Positions 16,345 through 25,796 are shown, numbered from the stretch's first letter. The stretch: 64,000 bases of DNA from Streptomyces achromogenes (GCF_030816715.1 NZ_JAUSYH010000001.1:7874001-7938000); one strand, 5' to 3'. Translations and numbers: made by a program. The notes: generated from the sequence alone by a model not told the origin.

Positions 16345-17764
16345 TCAGGCAGGGGAGTCGGCGACCGCCTCGCTCGGCCACCGTTCGTGCCAGCGCAGCT
16401 CCGCCTCCAGCTGGGCGGCGAGCGAGAGCAGCAGCGGCTCGCTGTGCGCCGGCCCGAGCAGCTGGGCGCCCACCGGCAGCCCGCCGGGGGCGAAGCCGGC
16501 CGGGACGTTGGACGCCGGGCCAGCCCAGCACGTTCCACGGCCAGGCGTACGGACAGGCGGCGATCATGGCGCGGTCGGTGGCGAACCCGCTCAGCTCCAG
16601 CATGGCCCCGATGCGCGGCGGGGGAGCGGCCGTCGTCGGCGCGAGGACCACGTCGTAACCGGCGAAGAAGGCGCCGACGCGGCGGTGCAGGACCGTCTCG
16701 GCGCGCCGGGCCGCCCGCAGCGGCGCCCCGCCGAGCAGTCTGCCCAGCCGGGCGGCGTCCCGGGTGCGCCGGTCCAGGAGCGCGGGGAAGGGCGCGTCGG
16801 CGACCCACTCGGCGATGCCCGCGGTCGCCCGGGGCACGAAGGTGAGGCCGATCTGCCCGTACGGCGGATCGGCCTCCTCGACCGTGTGGCCCAGGCCGGC
16901 CAGTTTCTCGGCGAGTTCCAGGACCCGGGCGCGCACCTCGGGCCGCAGCCGGGCGGCCACGGCGGTGAACGGCGGTTTCAGCGACAGCGCGATCCGCAGC
17001 CGGCCGGGGTCGCGGCGCACCGCCGCCGAGGCGTCGACGGCAGGGGGCCGGTGCGGGTCGTGTGCGTGGTTGCCCGCGGCCGCGTCGAGCAGCAGGGCCG
17101 CGTCGGCGACGGTCCGGGCCAGGGTGCCGTTGACGGTGATGCCCTGGAAGGACTCGCCGCGCGGCCAGGTCGAGATGCGGCCCCGCTGCGGTTTGACGCC
17201 GATCAGATGCGTCCAGGAGGCCGGGATGCGGACGGAGCCGGCCCCGTCCGACCCGAGGGCGGCCGGCACCAGTCCCGCCGCCACCGCCGCGGCCGAACCG
17301 CCGGAGGAGCCGCCGGGCGTGTGCCCGGTGCTCCACGGGTTGCGGGTGGCGCCGAAGGCCGGCCCCTCGGTGAACGGCCACTGTCCGAGCTCGCAGGTGT
17401 TGGTCTTGCCCACGATCACGGCTCCGGCCGCCCGCAGCCGCCGGACCGCCTCACCGTCCTCGGCGACGGGCGGGTACACGCCGGCGCAGCCGAACGCGGT
17501 CGGCTCGCCCGCCACGTCCATGTCGTCCTTGACGGCGACGGGGACCCCGAGCAGCGGGCGGCGCACGCCGGACGCCAACTCCCGGTCGGCCGCCTCGGCC
17601 TCGGCGAGCGCGGCCTCGGCCCGCACCACCCGGAAGGCGTTGAGGACGCCCTGGCTCGCCTCGATCCGGGCGAGGGTCCGCTCGACGAGCGTGCGGGACG
17701 ACACCTCGCCCCCGGCCAGGGCGCGTACGGTGTCCGTCAGACCTGCGGCACGGTCGGGCGTCAT
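16345..17764 (-). pseudogene. Amidase-signature hydrolase, frameshifted near the C terminus
   Basis: The first ~415 residues are a typical amidase: catalytic Lys79 (PVAVKDDMD), the Gly/Ser-rich stretch TPGGSSGGSAAA with the cis-Ser at about 154, and the nucleophile Ser177 in GAGSVRIPA. At about 16514-16519 one extra base breaks the frame after NVLGWP. In the shifted frame the expected ending appears, SNVPAGFAPGGLPVGAQLLG and onward to a TGA at 16345-16347, about 57 residues later. So the gene is either a one-base pseudogene or a sequencing error in a GC run. If intact it would be about 472 residues. Confidence 0.8.
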
Positions 17765-17929
17765 GCGGGGGCACCTCCGGGACGACGTTGTCTACCGCAC
17801 GGTAACCTGCGGCCGCCGGACAGCGGAACGGCGCGCGCACCACATCGAGCCGGACGTCCTGGTGAGGGCGGGGCCGACCCTTCGGCGGCACAGCCACCCC
17901 ACAGGCACCGCGTGTTCCTGCGCAGGGGA

Positions 17930-17995
17930 TTGACGTGCTCCCGCCCCACCCCTAGCTTCTGATCGACTTTCCGGACCTTGTTCGGGATGTCGAAC
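17930..17995 (+). promoter_or_regulatory. Promoter and operator-like repeat of the GH43 gene
   Basis: TTGACG at 17930-17935 and TAGCTT at 17953-17958 with a 17-bp spacer form a good vegetative-type promoter. Just downstream, GTTCG and CGAAC arms with a 6-nt spacer (17980-17995) make an inverted repeat placed where a repressor would block transcription. The ribosome binding site GTAGGAG follows at about 18004. Confidence 0.6.
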
Positions 17996-18019
17996 CCTGA
18001 GCCGTAGGAGAGCCGCACC

Positions 18020-19408
18020 ATGACGACACGTCCCCCCGCCCCGTCCCGCCGTGCCCTGCTGCGCGCGATGGCCGTGCTGCCCGCCGCCGCATTCGTGCTC
18101 GGCGAGGCCCCCGGCCTGCTCGGCACGGCCCTCGCCGCCGCGCCCGCCGCCGGATCGGCCAGCCGCTACACCATCGTGCCGTTCCTGGACAGCAACGACG
18201 GCACGGTGAACGTCTACCAGTCCGACGACGCCACCGACTTCCGGCTGGTGCAGGCCTCCGCGTACACCCCGCCCAGCAACCGCATCCGCGACGCGAGCGT
18301 CTTCAAGCACACCAACGGCTACTACTACATCACCTACACCACCCACACCTGGCAGGACGCCAGCACCACCATCGGATTCGCCCGCAGCTCCGACCGGGTC
18401 AACTGGACGTTCCTGTACGACTACACGGTCCCGATCGCCAACCTCTCCCGCGCCTGGGCGCCGGAGTTCTTCGTCGACAGCGACGGCAGCGTCAACGTCA
18501 TCGTGTCCTGCTCGACGACGAACGACGAGTGGATCTTCACGCCGTACCTCCTCAAGGCCACCAACTCCTCGCTGACGGCTTGGAGTTCACCGGTCGCCTT
18601 GTCCGGCATCGGCGCCAACCACATCGACACGTACATCGTGAAGACCGGGTCGACCTACCACGCGTTCACCAAGAACGAGACGGCGAAGTACATCGAGTAC
18701 GCGACGGCGTCCAACCTCGCCGGCCCCTACACGATCAAGAAGACCGGCGACTGGGCCGGCTGGGGCAGCTACCGCGAGGGCCCGACCGTCATCCAGCTCG
18801 ACAACGGCGCCTGGCGAATCTTCTTCGACGGCTACGGCGACCACAAGTACTACTACAGCGACAGCTACGACTCCTTCGCGACCTGGAGCGCCCCCAAGGC
18901 GCTGCCCGGCATCTCCGGCACGGCCCGCCACTTCACGGTCATCAAGGAGACGGTGACCGGTGGCCCCACCCTGACCAAGAACGCCACCCGCTCCCTGCGG
19001 TCGGGCAACTACACCACCCGCTACTGGCAGGAGCAGTCCGCCCTGCTCAACCTGCCCGTGGTGACCGGCTCCAGCACCGCCGCCGAGAAGCAGGCGGCCA
19101 CCTTCACCGTCGTCGCCGGGCTCGCCGACGCCAACGCCTACTCGTTCCGCGACGCGGCCGGCAAGTACCTGCGCCACTACTCCTTCCGCGGCCGCTTCGA
19201 CACCAACGACGGCACGTCCACCTTCGCGCGGGACGCCACCTTCATCGCCCGCACCGGCACGGCCGCGGGCTCGGTCCGCTTCGAGTCGTACAACTACCCG
19301 GGCAACTACCTGCGCCACTACAACTACGAACTGCGCGTCGAGCAGTCCGACGGCACGGACCTCTTCCGGCAGGACAGCTCCTTCGTACCGGTGACAGCCT
19401 GGTCCTGA
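18020..19408 (+). CDS. Secreted GH43-like glycosidase with arabinose-binding (CBM42/AbfB) domain
   Basis: 462 residues. The N terminus SRRALLRAMAVLP with a hydrophobic core and an ALA-like cleavage site is a twin-arginine-type export signal. The middle (about residues 50-320) is a five-bladed beta-propeller of GH43/GH62-like pattern: IRDASVF, YYITYTTH, SRAWAPEFF, the YREGPTV motif with a catalytic-type Glu. The last ~140 residues are an AbfB/CBM42 module with repeated YPGNYLRHYNYELRV-type segments that bind arabinofuranose side chains. It likely acts on arabinan or arabinoxylan outside the cell. No transporter genes are adjacent. Confidence 0.82.
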   Translation: MTTRPPAPSRRALLRAMAVLPAAAFVLGEAPGLLGTALAAAPAAGSASRYTIVPFLDSNDGTVNVYQSDDATDFRLVQASAYTPPSNRIRDASVFKHTNGYYYITYTTHTWQDASTTIGFARSSDRVNWTFLYDYTVPIANLSRAWAPEFFVDSDGSVNVIVSCSTTNDEWIFTPYLLKATNSSLTAWSSPVALSGIGANHIDTYIVKTGSTYHAFTKNETAKYIEYATASNLAGPYTIKKTGDWAGWGSYREGPTVIQLDNGAWRIFFDGYGDHKYYYSDSYDSFATWSAPKALPGISGTARHFTVIKETVTGGPTLTKNATRSLRSGNYTTRYWQEQSALLNLPVVTGSSTAAEKQAATFTVVAGLADANAYSFRDAAGKYLRHYSFRGRFDTNDGTSTFARDATFIARTGTAAGSVRFESYNYPGNYLRHYNYELRVEQSDGTDLFRQDSSFVPVTAWS

Positions 19409-19439
19409 GCTGCACCGCCGCGGCCGCGCGGCAGGAGGC

Positions 19440-19478
19440 GGGCGGTGGCACCCGGGGCGAACGCCCAGGCCACCGCCC
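19440..19478 (+). terminator. Stem-loop after the glycosidase gene
   Basis: A 10-bp perfect stem (19440-19449 with 19469-19478) and 19-nt loop, 31 bp after the glycosidase stop and 57 bp before cobL. Probably separates the two transcripts. Confidence 0.5.
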
Positions 19479-19534
19479 AGTAGAGTGCGCCCCTGTCGTC
19501 CCCGAGCCGTCCACGAACACCGAGGTAGCGCGCA

Positions 19535-20833
19535 GTGACCCCCGCACGACCAGGACCGTCGCCCGCCGTCACCGCCACAGCCGCCGCCACAACCGCCGTC
19601 ACCGTCGTCGGGATCGGAGCGGACGGCTGGGCGGGCCTCCCGGACGCCTCCCGCGCCGCGCTGGGCGCGGCCGAGGTCCTGATCGGAGGTCCGCGCCAGC
19701 TGGACCTCCTGCCGCCCGACTGCGCCGGACTGCGCGTCCCCTGGCCGTCCCCGCTGCGACCCGCCGTCCCCGGCCTCCTCGCCGCGCACGCCGGCCGCCG
19801 GATCGCCGTCCTGGCCAGCGGGGACCCCATGTTCCACGGCATCGGACGCGCCCTCGCCGAGGAACTCGGCCCCGCGCGGCTGCACGTGCTGCCGCACCCC
19901 TCGTCGGTCTCCCTCGCCGCCGCCCGCCTCGGCTGGCCGCTGGAGGACGCCGAGGTCGTCACCCTCGTCGGCCGCCCCACGGCCCGCCTCGCCGCCGCCC
20001 TGCACACCGGCCGACGGCTCCTCGTCCTCGGCGCGGACGCCGCCGCCCCCGCGGAGATCGCCGCCCTGCTGCGCGACCGCGGGTTCGGGCCGAGCCCGAT
20101 GCGGGTCCTGGAACAACTCGGCGGTGCGAGGGAACGCACGACCGCGCCGCGCACCGCCGACGACTGGCCCGCCGGCGGACCGCTCGGCGACCCGCTGAAC
20201 GTCGTCGCCGTCGAATGCCGCCGCGCCCCGGACGCGCTGCGGCTCGGCGCGGGACCCGGGCTCCCGGACGAGGCGTACGAGCACGACGGCCAGCTCACCA
20301 AGCGGCACGTCCGCGCGGCCACGCTCGGCGCCCTCGCCCCCGCCCCCGGCGAGCTGCTGTGGGACGTCGGCGGCGGCTCGGGCTCCATCGCGATCGAGTG
20401 GATGCGCACGCACCCCTCGTGCCGCGCCGTCACCGTCGAGAAGGACCCGGCGCGGGCCGCGCGCATCGCCCGCAACGCCGACCGGCTCGGGGTGCCCGGA
20501 CTGCGCGTGGTCACCGGCGCGGCCCCGGCGGCCCTGGCCGAACTCCCGTCGCCCGACGCGGTGTTCGTCGGCGGCGGGCTCACCGCGCCCGGGCTGCTCG
20601 ACGCGTGCTGGGAGGCGCTGCCGGCCGGCGGACGGCTGGTCGCCAACACCGTGACGCTGGAGTCGGAGGCGCTGCTCGCCGAGGCCCACCGCCGCCACGG
20701 AGGCGAGCTGGTGCGGCTGGCCGTGGCGCACGCCGTCCCCGTCGGCGCGTTCACCGGCTGGCGGCAGGCGATGCCGGTGACCCAGTGGGCCGTCCACAAG
20801 ACCCTCGACACCTCTGCGGGAGAAGACCGATGA
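19535..20833 (+). CDS. cobL: CobL, precorrin-6Y C5,15-methyltransferase (decarboxylating)
   Basis: 432 residues from a GTG start. Fused bifunctional enzyme: an N-terminal CbiE-like tetrapyrrole methylase (TVVGIGADGW; ASGDPMFHGIG) and a C-terminal CbiT-like Rossmann methyltransferase (LLWDVGGGSGSIAIEWMR, about residue 275). It methylates C5 and C15 of the corrin ring and removes the C12 acetate carboxyl group. Its stop overlaps the cobM start by 4 nt. Confidence 0.95.
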   Translation: MTPARPGPSPAVTATAAATTAVTVVGIGADGWAGLPDASRAALGAAEVLIGGPRQLDLLPPDCAGLRVPWPSPLRPAVPGLLAAHAGRRIAVLASGDPMFHGIGRALAEELGPARLHVLPHPSSVSLAAARLGWPLEDAEVVTLVGRPTARLAAALHTGRRLLVLGADAAAPAEIAALLRDRGFGPSPMRVLEQLGGARERTTAPRTADDWPAGGPLGDPLNVVAVECRRAPDALRLGAGPGLPDEAYEHDGQLTKRHVRAATLGALAPAPGELLWDVGGGSGSIAIEWMRTHPSCRAVTVEKDPARAARIARNADRLGVPGLRVVTGAAPAALAELPSPDAVFVGGGLTAPGLLDACWEALPAGGRLVANTVTLESEALLAEAHRRHGGELVRLAVAHAVPVGAFTGWRQAMPVTQWAVHKTLDTSAGEDR

Positions 20834-21579
20834 CCGTGTACTTCATCGGCGCCGGGCCCGGCGCCGCCGACCTGATCACGGTGCGTGGCGCGCGCACGCT
20901 CGCCGCCTGCCGGGTCTGTCTGTACGCGGGCAGTCTGGTCCCGCGCGAGCTGCTCGCCGAATGCCCGCCGGGCGCGCGGCTGGTGGACACCGCCCAGCTG
21001 GACCTCGACCGGATCACCGCCGAGCTGGTGCGCGCCCACGAGGAGGGGCACGACGTGGCGCGGCTGCACTCCGGGGACCCGTCGGTGTTCAGCGCCGTCG
21101 CCGAGCAGATGCGGCGGCTGGACGCGGCCGGCGTGCCCTACGAGGTCGTCCCCGGCGTGCCCGCCTTCGCCGCCGCGGCCGCCGCCCTCAAGCGCGAGCT
21201 GACCGTGCCGACCGTCGGCCAGACCGTCATCCTCACCCGGATCGCCCACCGCGCCACCGCCATGCCCGAGGGCGAGGACCTCGCCACCCTCGGCCGCAGC
21301 GGCGCGCTCATCGTGCTGCACCTCGCGGCCCGGTACGTGGACCGGGTGGTCGCCGAGCTCCTTCCGCACTACGGCGCCGACTGCCCCGCCGCCGTCGTCG
21401 CCTACGCCTCCCGCCCCGAGGAGCTGATCATCCGCGGCACGCTCGACGAGATCGCCGGCCGGGTGAAGGAGGCCGGGGTGCTGCGCACGGCCGTCATCCT
21501 GGTCGGCCGGACGCTGGGAGCGGAGCAGTTCCGTGACAGCCACCTCTACTCACCCGACCGCGACCGTCACATCTGCTGA
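20830..21579 (+). CDS. cobM: CobM, precorrin-4 C11-methyltransferase
   Basis: 249 residues. Tetrapyrrole methylase fold with the signature TVYFIGAGPGAADLIT at the N terminus, LHSGDPSVFSAVAEQM near 75 and the conserved GVPAFAAAAA near 110. Methylates C11 during corrin ring formation. Overlaps cobL by ATGA, so coupled to it. The next gene, cbiD, is convergent. Confidence 0.95.
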   Translation: MTVYFIGAGPGAADLITVRGARTLAACRVCLYAGSLVPRELLAECPPGARLVDTAQLDLDRITAELVRAHEEGHDVARLHSGDPSVFSAVAEQMRRLDAAGVPYEVVPGVPAFAAAAAALKRELTVPTVGQTVILTRIAHRATAMPEGEDLATLGRSGALIVLHLAARYVDRVVAELLPHYGADCPAAVVAYASRPEELIIRGTLDEIAGRVKEAGVLRTAVILVGRTLGAEQFRDSHLYSPDRDRHIC

Positions 21580-21588
21580 ACGCCCGCC

Positions 21589-21620
21589 CCCGTAGCGGGT
21601 AGCGGGGCTCCGGCTACGGG
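21589..21620. terminator. Hairpin between convergent cobM and cbiD
   Basis: An 8-bp stem (CCCGTAGC at 21589-21596, complement 21613-21620) around a 16-nt loop, overlapping the cbiD stop codon. Confidence 0.4.
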
Positions 21621-22756
21621 CCGGCCACCGTGCTGCGGCCCACCACCGTCCCCGCGCGGTCGATGCAGACGACGTCGACCGCGACCGGGGCCCCGCGCAG
21701 CACGCCCAGCGCCTCGTCGCGGGCGGCCGTCGCCACGAGGTCGCCGAGCGGAACCCCGGCCGCGGCGCACAGCTGGAGCGCGGCGAGCCCCGTGTTGGCC
21801 CCGGCCACCTCCGCGGCGAGCGCCGGGTCCGCGCCGCCCCTGCGGGCCAGCTCGGCGAGGAAGCCCTTGTCGACCTGGGACCGGGCGGAGTGCAGGTCCA
21901 GGTGGCCCGCGGCGAGCTTGGAGAGTTTGGCGAAGCCGCCGCAGATCGTCAGACGCTCCACGGGGTGGCGGCGGACGTACTTCAGTACCGCCCCGGCGAA
22001 GTCGCCCATGTCGAGCAGGGCGTCCTCGGGCAGCCCGTACTCGGCGACGACCGTCCGCTCCGACGTCGACCCCGTGCACCCGGCGACATGCGTGCGGCCC
22101 GCCGCCCGGGCCACGTCCACGCCCCGCCGGATGGAGTCGATCCAGGCCGAGCAGGAGTACGGCACGACGATCCCGGTCGTGCCGAGGATGGACAGCCCGC
22201 CGAGGATGCCCAGACGCGGGTTCCAGGTGGAGCGGGCGATCTCCTCGCCGTGGTCGACGGAGACGGTGATCTCGACGTCGCCCGCGCCGCCGTGCCGGGC
22301 CGCCGCCTCGGCCACATGGTCGCGCATCATCTGGCGGGGGACCGGGTTGACGGCGGGCTCCCCGACCGGCAGAGGCAGTCCGGGACGGGTGACCGTGCCC
22401 ACACCGGGCCCCGCCCGGAACACCACCCCGGCCCCGGCCGGCAGCAGCCGCACCGTGGCCCGGACCAGCGCCCCGTGCGTGACGTCCGGGTCGTCGCCGG
22501 CGTCCTTGACCACCCCGGCCATGGCGTGGTCGTCCGTCAGCTCCTCGGCCGCCAGCGCGAACGCCGGCGTCTGCCCCCTGGGCAGCGTGATCGTCACCGG
22601 GTCGGGGAACTCACCGGTCAGCAGGGCGGTGTAGGCGGCCGTGGTGGCCGCCGTCGCACAGGCGCCGGTCGTCCAGCCGGGCCGCAGACCGGTGTGCTTG
22701 AGTTGGGCGCCGCGGCCGCCCTTCGGGTCGCCCGCGCCTGCCACGTCACTGCTCAT
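21614..22756 (-). CDS. cbiD: CbiD, cobalt-precorrin-5B C1-methyltransferase
   Basis: 380 residues from the ATG at 22756; the frame continues upstream in antisense to cobK but without similarity. Signature features: GLRPGWTTGACATAATTAAY at the N terminus, GILGGLSILGTTGIV and the C-terminal FAKLSKLAAGHLDLH. CbiD methylates C1 of the ring. It is the protein of the cobalt-early route, yet here it sits with aerobic-route cobG and cobN and no cobF is present in the window, so it probably fills the CobF methylation role. Divergent from cobK with only 18 bp between starts. Confidence 0.95.
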   Translation of the reverse strand: MSSDVAGAGDPKGGRGAQLKHTGLRPGWTTGACATAATTAAYTALLTGEFPDPVTITLPRGQTPAFALAAEELTDDHAMAGVVKDAGDDPDVTHGALVRATVRLLPAGAGVVFRAGPGVGTVTRPGLPLPVGEPAVNPVPRQMMRDHVAEAAARHGGAGDVEITVSVDHGEEIARSTWNPRLGILGGLSILGTTGIVVPYSCSAWIDSIRRGVDVARAAGRTHVAGCTGSTSERTVVAEYGLPEDALLDMGDFAGAVLKYVRRHPVERLTICGGFAKLSKLAAGHLDLHSARSQVDKGFLAELARRGGADPALAAEVAGANTGLAALQLCAAAGVPLGDLVATAARDEALGVLRGAPVAVDVVCIDRAGTVVGRSTVAGP

Positions 22757-22774
22757 GATCGGATCCGGACTCTC

Positions 22775-24001
22775 GTGCACGTACTGATTCTCGGCGGAAC
22801 CACGGAGGCCCGCCGCCTCGCCGGGCTGCTGCACGGCACGCCCGGCCTGGAGCTGACCAGTTCCCTCGCCGGACGGGTGGCCAGTCCCCGGCTGCCTCCG
22901 GGCGAGGTCCGCGTCGGTGGCTTCGGCGGGACCGAGGGGCTGACGGCCTGGCTGCGCGAGCGGGCCGTCGACGCGCTCATCGACGCCACCCACCCCTTCG
23001 CCGCAACCATCAGCTTCCACGCGGCGCGGGCCGCTGCCACCGCCCATGTTCCCCTGCTCGCCCTGCGCCGCCCCGGCTGGGTCCCCGTCGAGGGCGACCG
23101 CTGGCACGAGGCCGGCTCCCTGGAGCACGCGGCGCGGCTGCTGCCCGCGCTCGGCCGCCGCGTGTTCCTCACCACCGGACGGATGGGCCTGCCCGCGTTC
23201 GCCGCCCTGGACGAGCTGTGGTTCCTCGTGCGGTCCGTCGACGCGCCCGAGACCCCGCACCCCTCGCACGGCGAGATCCTGCTCGACCGCGGCCCCTTCA
23301 CCCTGGACGGCGAGCGGGAGCTGCTGCGCCGCCACCGCATCGACGTCGTGGTGACGAAGGACAGCGGAGGAGCGGCGACCGCGCCCAAGCTGACCGCGGC
23401 GCGTGAGGCCCGGCTGCCCGTGGTCGTGGTCCGGCGGCCGCCCGTCCCGGAGGGCGTGCCCGAGGTCGGGGAGCCCGAGCAGGCGGCCCGTTGGGTGGCG
23501 GAACGCCTCGCCCACCGCGCCCCGCGCCTGACTCCCCGGCCCGCTCACGCCCCGGCCCGAGCCGCCCGCGCAGGAGGCGCCCCCGCCCCTGGTGCCTGCG
23601 GCGGCGGCGTCGGTCGGCCGGCGCCGCCGCAGGGTCACGCCTCGGGGTGTCGGCGAGGGGTCCAGACGATCTGCTCGCCGTCACCCCGCCGCACGGCACG
23701 CGTCTGCGAGGAGCCCACCAGCAGGATCGTCCGCATGTCGACCACGGCGGGGTCCAGATCGGCCAGCCGCACGATTCGCACCCGCTCACCGGGGCCGCCG
23801 ACGTCCCGCGCGACCACGACCGGGGTGTCCGGCGCCCGGTGCTCCAGCAGCAGCTCGCGCGCCTTGCCCACCTGCCACGTGCGGCTGCGCGAGCCCGGGT
23901 TGTACAGCGCCAGCACCAGGTCCGCCGAGGCCGCCGCGCGCAGCCGCTCGGCGATCACCTCCCACGGCTTGAGCCGGTCGGAGAGGGAGATCGTGGCGTA
24001 G
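22775..24001 (+). CDS. cobK: CobK, precorrin-6A reductase, with abnormal C-terminal extension
   Basis: GTG start at 22775. Residues 1 to about 246 are a complete CobK: HVLILGGTTEARRLAGLL at the N terminus, DATHPFAATIS near 72, LTTGRMGLPAF near 130, VTKDSGGAAT near 195. It reduces precorrin-6A with NADPH. The family usually ends near residue 250, but here the frame stays open to 24001 (408 residues), the last ~120 lying antisense to cobIJ and rich in Arg, Pro and Ser. A one-base shift near 23525 would give a stop there (TGA in the +1 frame just after RAPRL). So either a frameshift or a true read-through extension. Confidence 0.85.
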   Translation: MHVLILGGTTEARRLAGLLHGTPGLELTSSLAGRVASPRLPPGEVRVGGFGGTEGLTAWLRERAVDALIDATHPFAATISFHAARAAATAHVPLLALRRPGWVPVEGDRWHEAGSLEHAARLLPALGRRVFLTTGRMGLPAFAALDELWFLVRSVDAPETPHPSHGEILLDRGPFTLDGERELLRRHRIDVVVTKDSGGAATAPKLTAAREARLPVVVVRRPPVPEGVPEVGEPEQAARWVAERLAHRAPRLTPRPAHAPARAARAGGAPAPGACGGGVGRPAPPQGHASGCRRGVQTICSPSPRRTARVCEEPTSRIVRMSTTAGSRSASRTIRTRSPGPPTSRATTTGVSGARCSSSSSRALPTCHVRLREPGLYSASTRSAEAAARSRSAITSHGLSRSEREIVA

Positions 24002-25128
24002 TCGTGCCCGAGCGGGGCCCCCGCGCGCGCGGCGGCCGCGTTGGCGGCGGTCACCCCCGGCAGCACCCGCACCGGCACGTCCGCGTACTCGGGCTGCGAG
24101 GCGGCCTCCAGGACGGCGGTCGCCATCGCGAACACCCCCGGGTCGCCGCCGGAGACGACGGCCACCCGCCGGCCGCGCTCCGCCAGCTGCAGAGCGAACT
24201 CGGCGCGCTCGGACTCCACCCGGTTGTCGCTGCCGTGCCGCAGCTGGCCGGGCCGTACCGGCACCCGGCCGAGGTATGTGGTGTAGCCCACCAGATCGTC
24301 GGCGGCGGCCAGCGCCGCCCGGGTCTCGGGCGTCAGCCACAGCGGGCCGGCCGGGCCGGTGCCGACCACCACGACGTCCCCACGGGGCCGCACGGGACGC
24401 TCGGCGTCGACCCGGCTGGGCAGCACGGCCACCGAGAAGTACGGCACCGACTCCGGGTCCACGTCGGCCAGTTCGCCGGTCCGCTCCCCGCTCATCGTGG
24501 CCCGCTCCACATACCGCGCCTCGTCCAGCCGGCCCGCGGCCTCCAGCGCGCGCCGCACCTTGGGGAAGGTGCGGCCCAGCTTCATCACGACGGCCACGTC
24601 GGTGGCGGCGAGCCGCGCCGTCAGCTCCTCCTCGGGCAGCGTGCCCGGCAGCACCGTCAGCACCTCCTCGCCCTCGGCGAGCGGGGCCCCCAGCCGGGCG
24701 GCGGCGGCGGACACCGACGTGACACCGGGGATCACCTCTGTGTCGTAGCGGTCGGCGAGCCGCTTGTGCATGTGCATGTAGGAGCCGTAGAAGAGCGGAT
24801 CGCCCTCGGCGAGCACCGCGACCGTGCGCCCCGCGTCGAGATGCGCGGCGAGCCGGGCGGCGGCCTCGGCGTAGAACTCGTCCATGGCGCCCTGATAGCC
24901 GCCCGGATGGTCGGTGGTCTCCGTGGTGACCGGGTAGACCAGACGTTCCTCGACGTGGTCGGCGCGCAGGTGCTTCGCCGCGATCGAGCGGGCGATGGAC
25001 CGGCCGTGCCGGGCGCTGTGATAGGCGATCACGTCCGCCTCACCGATCACCTCGACGGCCCGTACGGTCATCAGGGACGGGTCGCCGGGGCCGAGCCCGA
25101 CGCCGTACAGCTTGCCCTTGCCGCTCAT
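23635..25128 (-). CDS. cobIJ: CobIJ fusion, precorrin-2 C20- and precorrin-3B C17-methyltransferase
   Basis: 497 residues with two tetrapyrrole-methylase domains. The first (CobI, 1-~245) has LYGVGLGPGDPSLMT, AEGDPLFYGSYMH and PGVTSVSAAAA. The second (CobJ, ~250-497) has VVVVGTGPAGPLWLTPE, SGGDPGVFAMATA, PGVTAANAAAA and ALYNPGSRSRTWQ. The fusion is typical of actinobacteria. The start overlaps the cobH stop by 4 nt; cobG-cobH-cobIJ form one operon on this strand. Confidence 0.96.
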   Translation of the reverse strand: MSGKGKLYGVGLGPGDPSLMTVRAVEVIGEADVIAYHSARHGRSIARSIAAKHLRADHVEERLVYPVTTETTDHPGGYQGAMDEFYAEAAARLAAHLDAGRTVAVLAEGDPLFYGSYMHMHKRLADRYDTEVIPGVTSVSAAAARLGAPLAEGEEVLTVLPGTLPEEELTARLAATDVAVVMKLGRTFPKVRRALEAAGRLDEARYVERATMSGERTGELADVDPESVPYFSVAVLPSRVDAERPVRPRGDVVVVGTGPAGPLWLTPETRAALAAADDLVGYTTYLGRVPVRPGQLRHGSDNRVESERAEFALQLAERGRRVAVVSGGDPGVFAMATAVLEAASQPEYADVPVRVLPGVTAANAAAARAGAPLGHDYATISLSDRLKPWEVIAERLRAAASADLVLALYNPGSRSRTWQVGKARELLLEHRAPDTPVVVARDVGGPGERVRIVRLADLDPAVVDMRTILLVGSSQTRAVRRGDGEQIVWTPRRHPEA

Positions 25129-25796
25129 TCTTCCTCGCTCGCGATCGCGTTGAGCGCGGCGGCCGCGATGGCGCTGCCGCCACGGCGTCCGCGCACCACC
25201 AGGTACTCCAGGCCGAGCGAGTTCGCCGCCAGCGCGTCCTTGGACTCGGCCGCGCCGATGAACCCGACCGGCGCGCCGATCACGGCGGCGGGCCGGGGCG
25301 CGCCCTCCTCGATCATCTCCAGCAGCCGGAAGAGGGCGGTGGGCGCGTTGCCGACGGCGACCACCGAGCCCTCGAGCCGGTCCCGCCACAGCTCCAGCGC
25401 GGCGGCGGTGCGCGTGGTGCCCAGTCGCGCCGCCAGCTCCGGGACGCCCGGGTCGGACAGCGTGCACAGCACGTCGTTGGCGGCGGGCAGCCGACGCCGG
25501 GTCACCCCGCTGGCCACCATCTGCACGTCGGTGAAGACCGGCGCGCCGGCCCGCAGGGCCTCGCGGGCGCGGGCCACGACGGACGGCGTGTACGCCAGGT
25601 CCCCTGCGAGGTCGACCATCCCGCAGGCGTGGATCATCCGGACCGCGACCTGGCTGACGTCGGCGGGCAGCCCTTCGAGGTCGGACTCCGCGCGGATGGT
25701 GGCGAAGGACCGGCGGTAGATGGCCGCACCGTCCTTCTCGTAGTCGTAGCTGCTCACGGTGTTCGTCTCGCTGCTCTCGATGGTGGTACGGCTCAT
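25125..25796 (-). CDS. cobH: CobH, precorrin-8X methylmutase
   Basis: 223 residues from the ATG at 25796. Moves the methyl group from C11 to C12 to give hydrogenobyrinate. Motifs: YRRSFATIRAESDL, the catalytic-region MIHACGMVDLA (the His is the general acid), VFTDVQMVASGV and APVGFIGAAESK. It overlaps both cobG and cobIJ by 4 nt. Confidence 0.96.
   Translation of the reverse strand: MSRTTIESSETNTVSSYDYEKDGAAIYRRSFATIRAESDLEGLPADVSQVAVRMIHACGMVDLAGDLAYTPSVVARAREALRAGAPVFTDVQMVASGVTRRRLPAANDVLCTLSDPGVPELAARLGTTRTAAALELWRDRLEGSVVAVGNAPTALFRLLEMIEEGAPRPAAVIGAPVGFIGAAESKDALAANSLGLEYLVVRGRRGGSAIAAAALNAIASEEE

Noticed and set aside
16097..17764. A single 555-residue amidase with an OB-like tail
   Set aside because: The true amidase ending is in another frame and the tail matches a separate NfeD-like gene beside flotillin.
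19409..19534. Minus-strand short hydrophobic frame between glycosidase and cobL
   Set aside because: It reads as a hydrophobic segment but has no start, no family and overlaps a hairpin.
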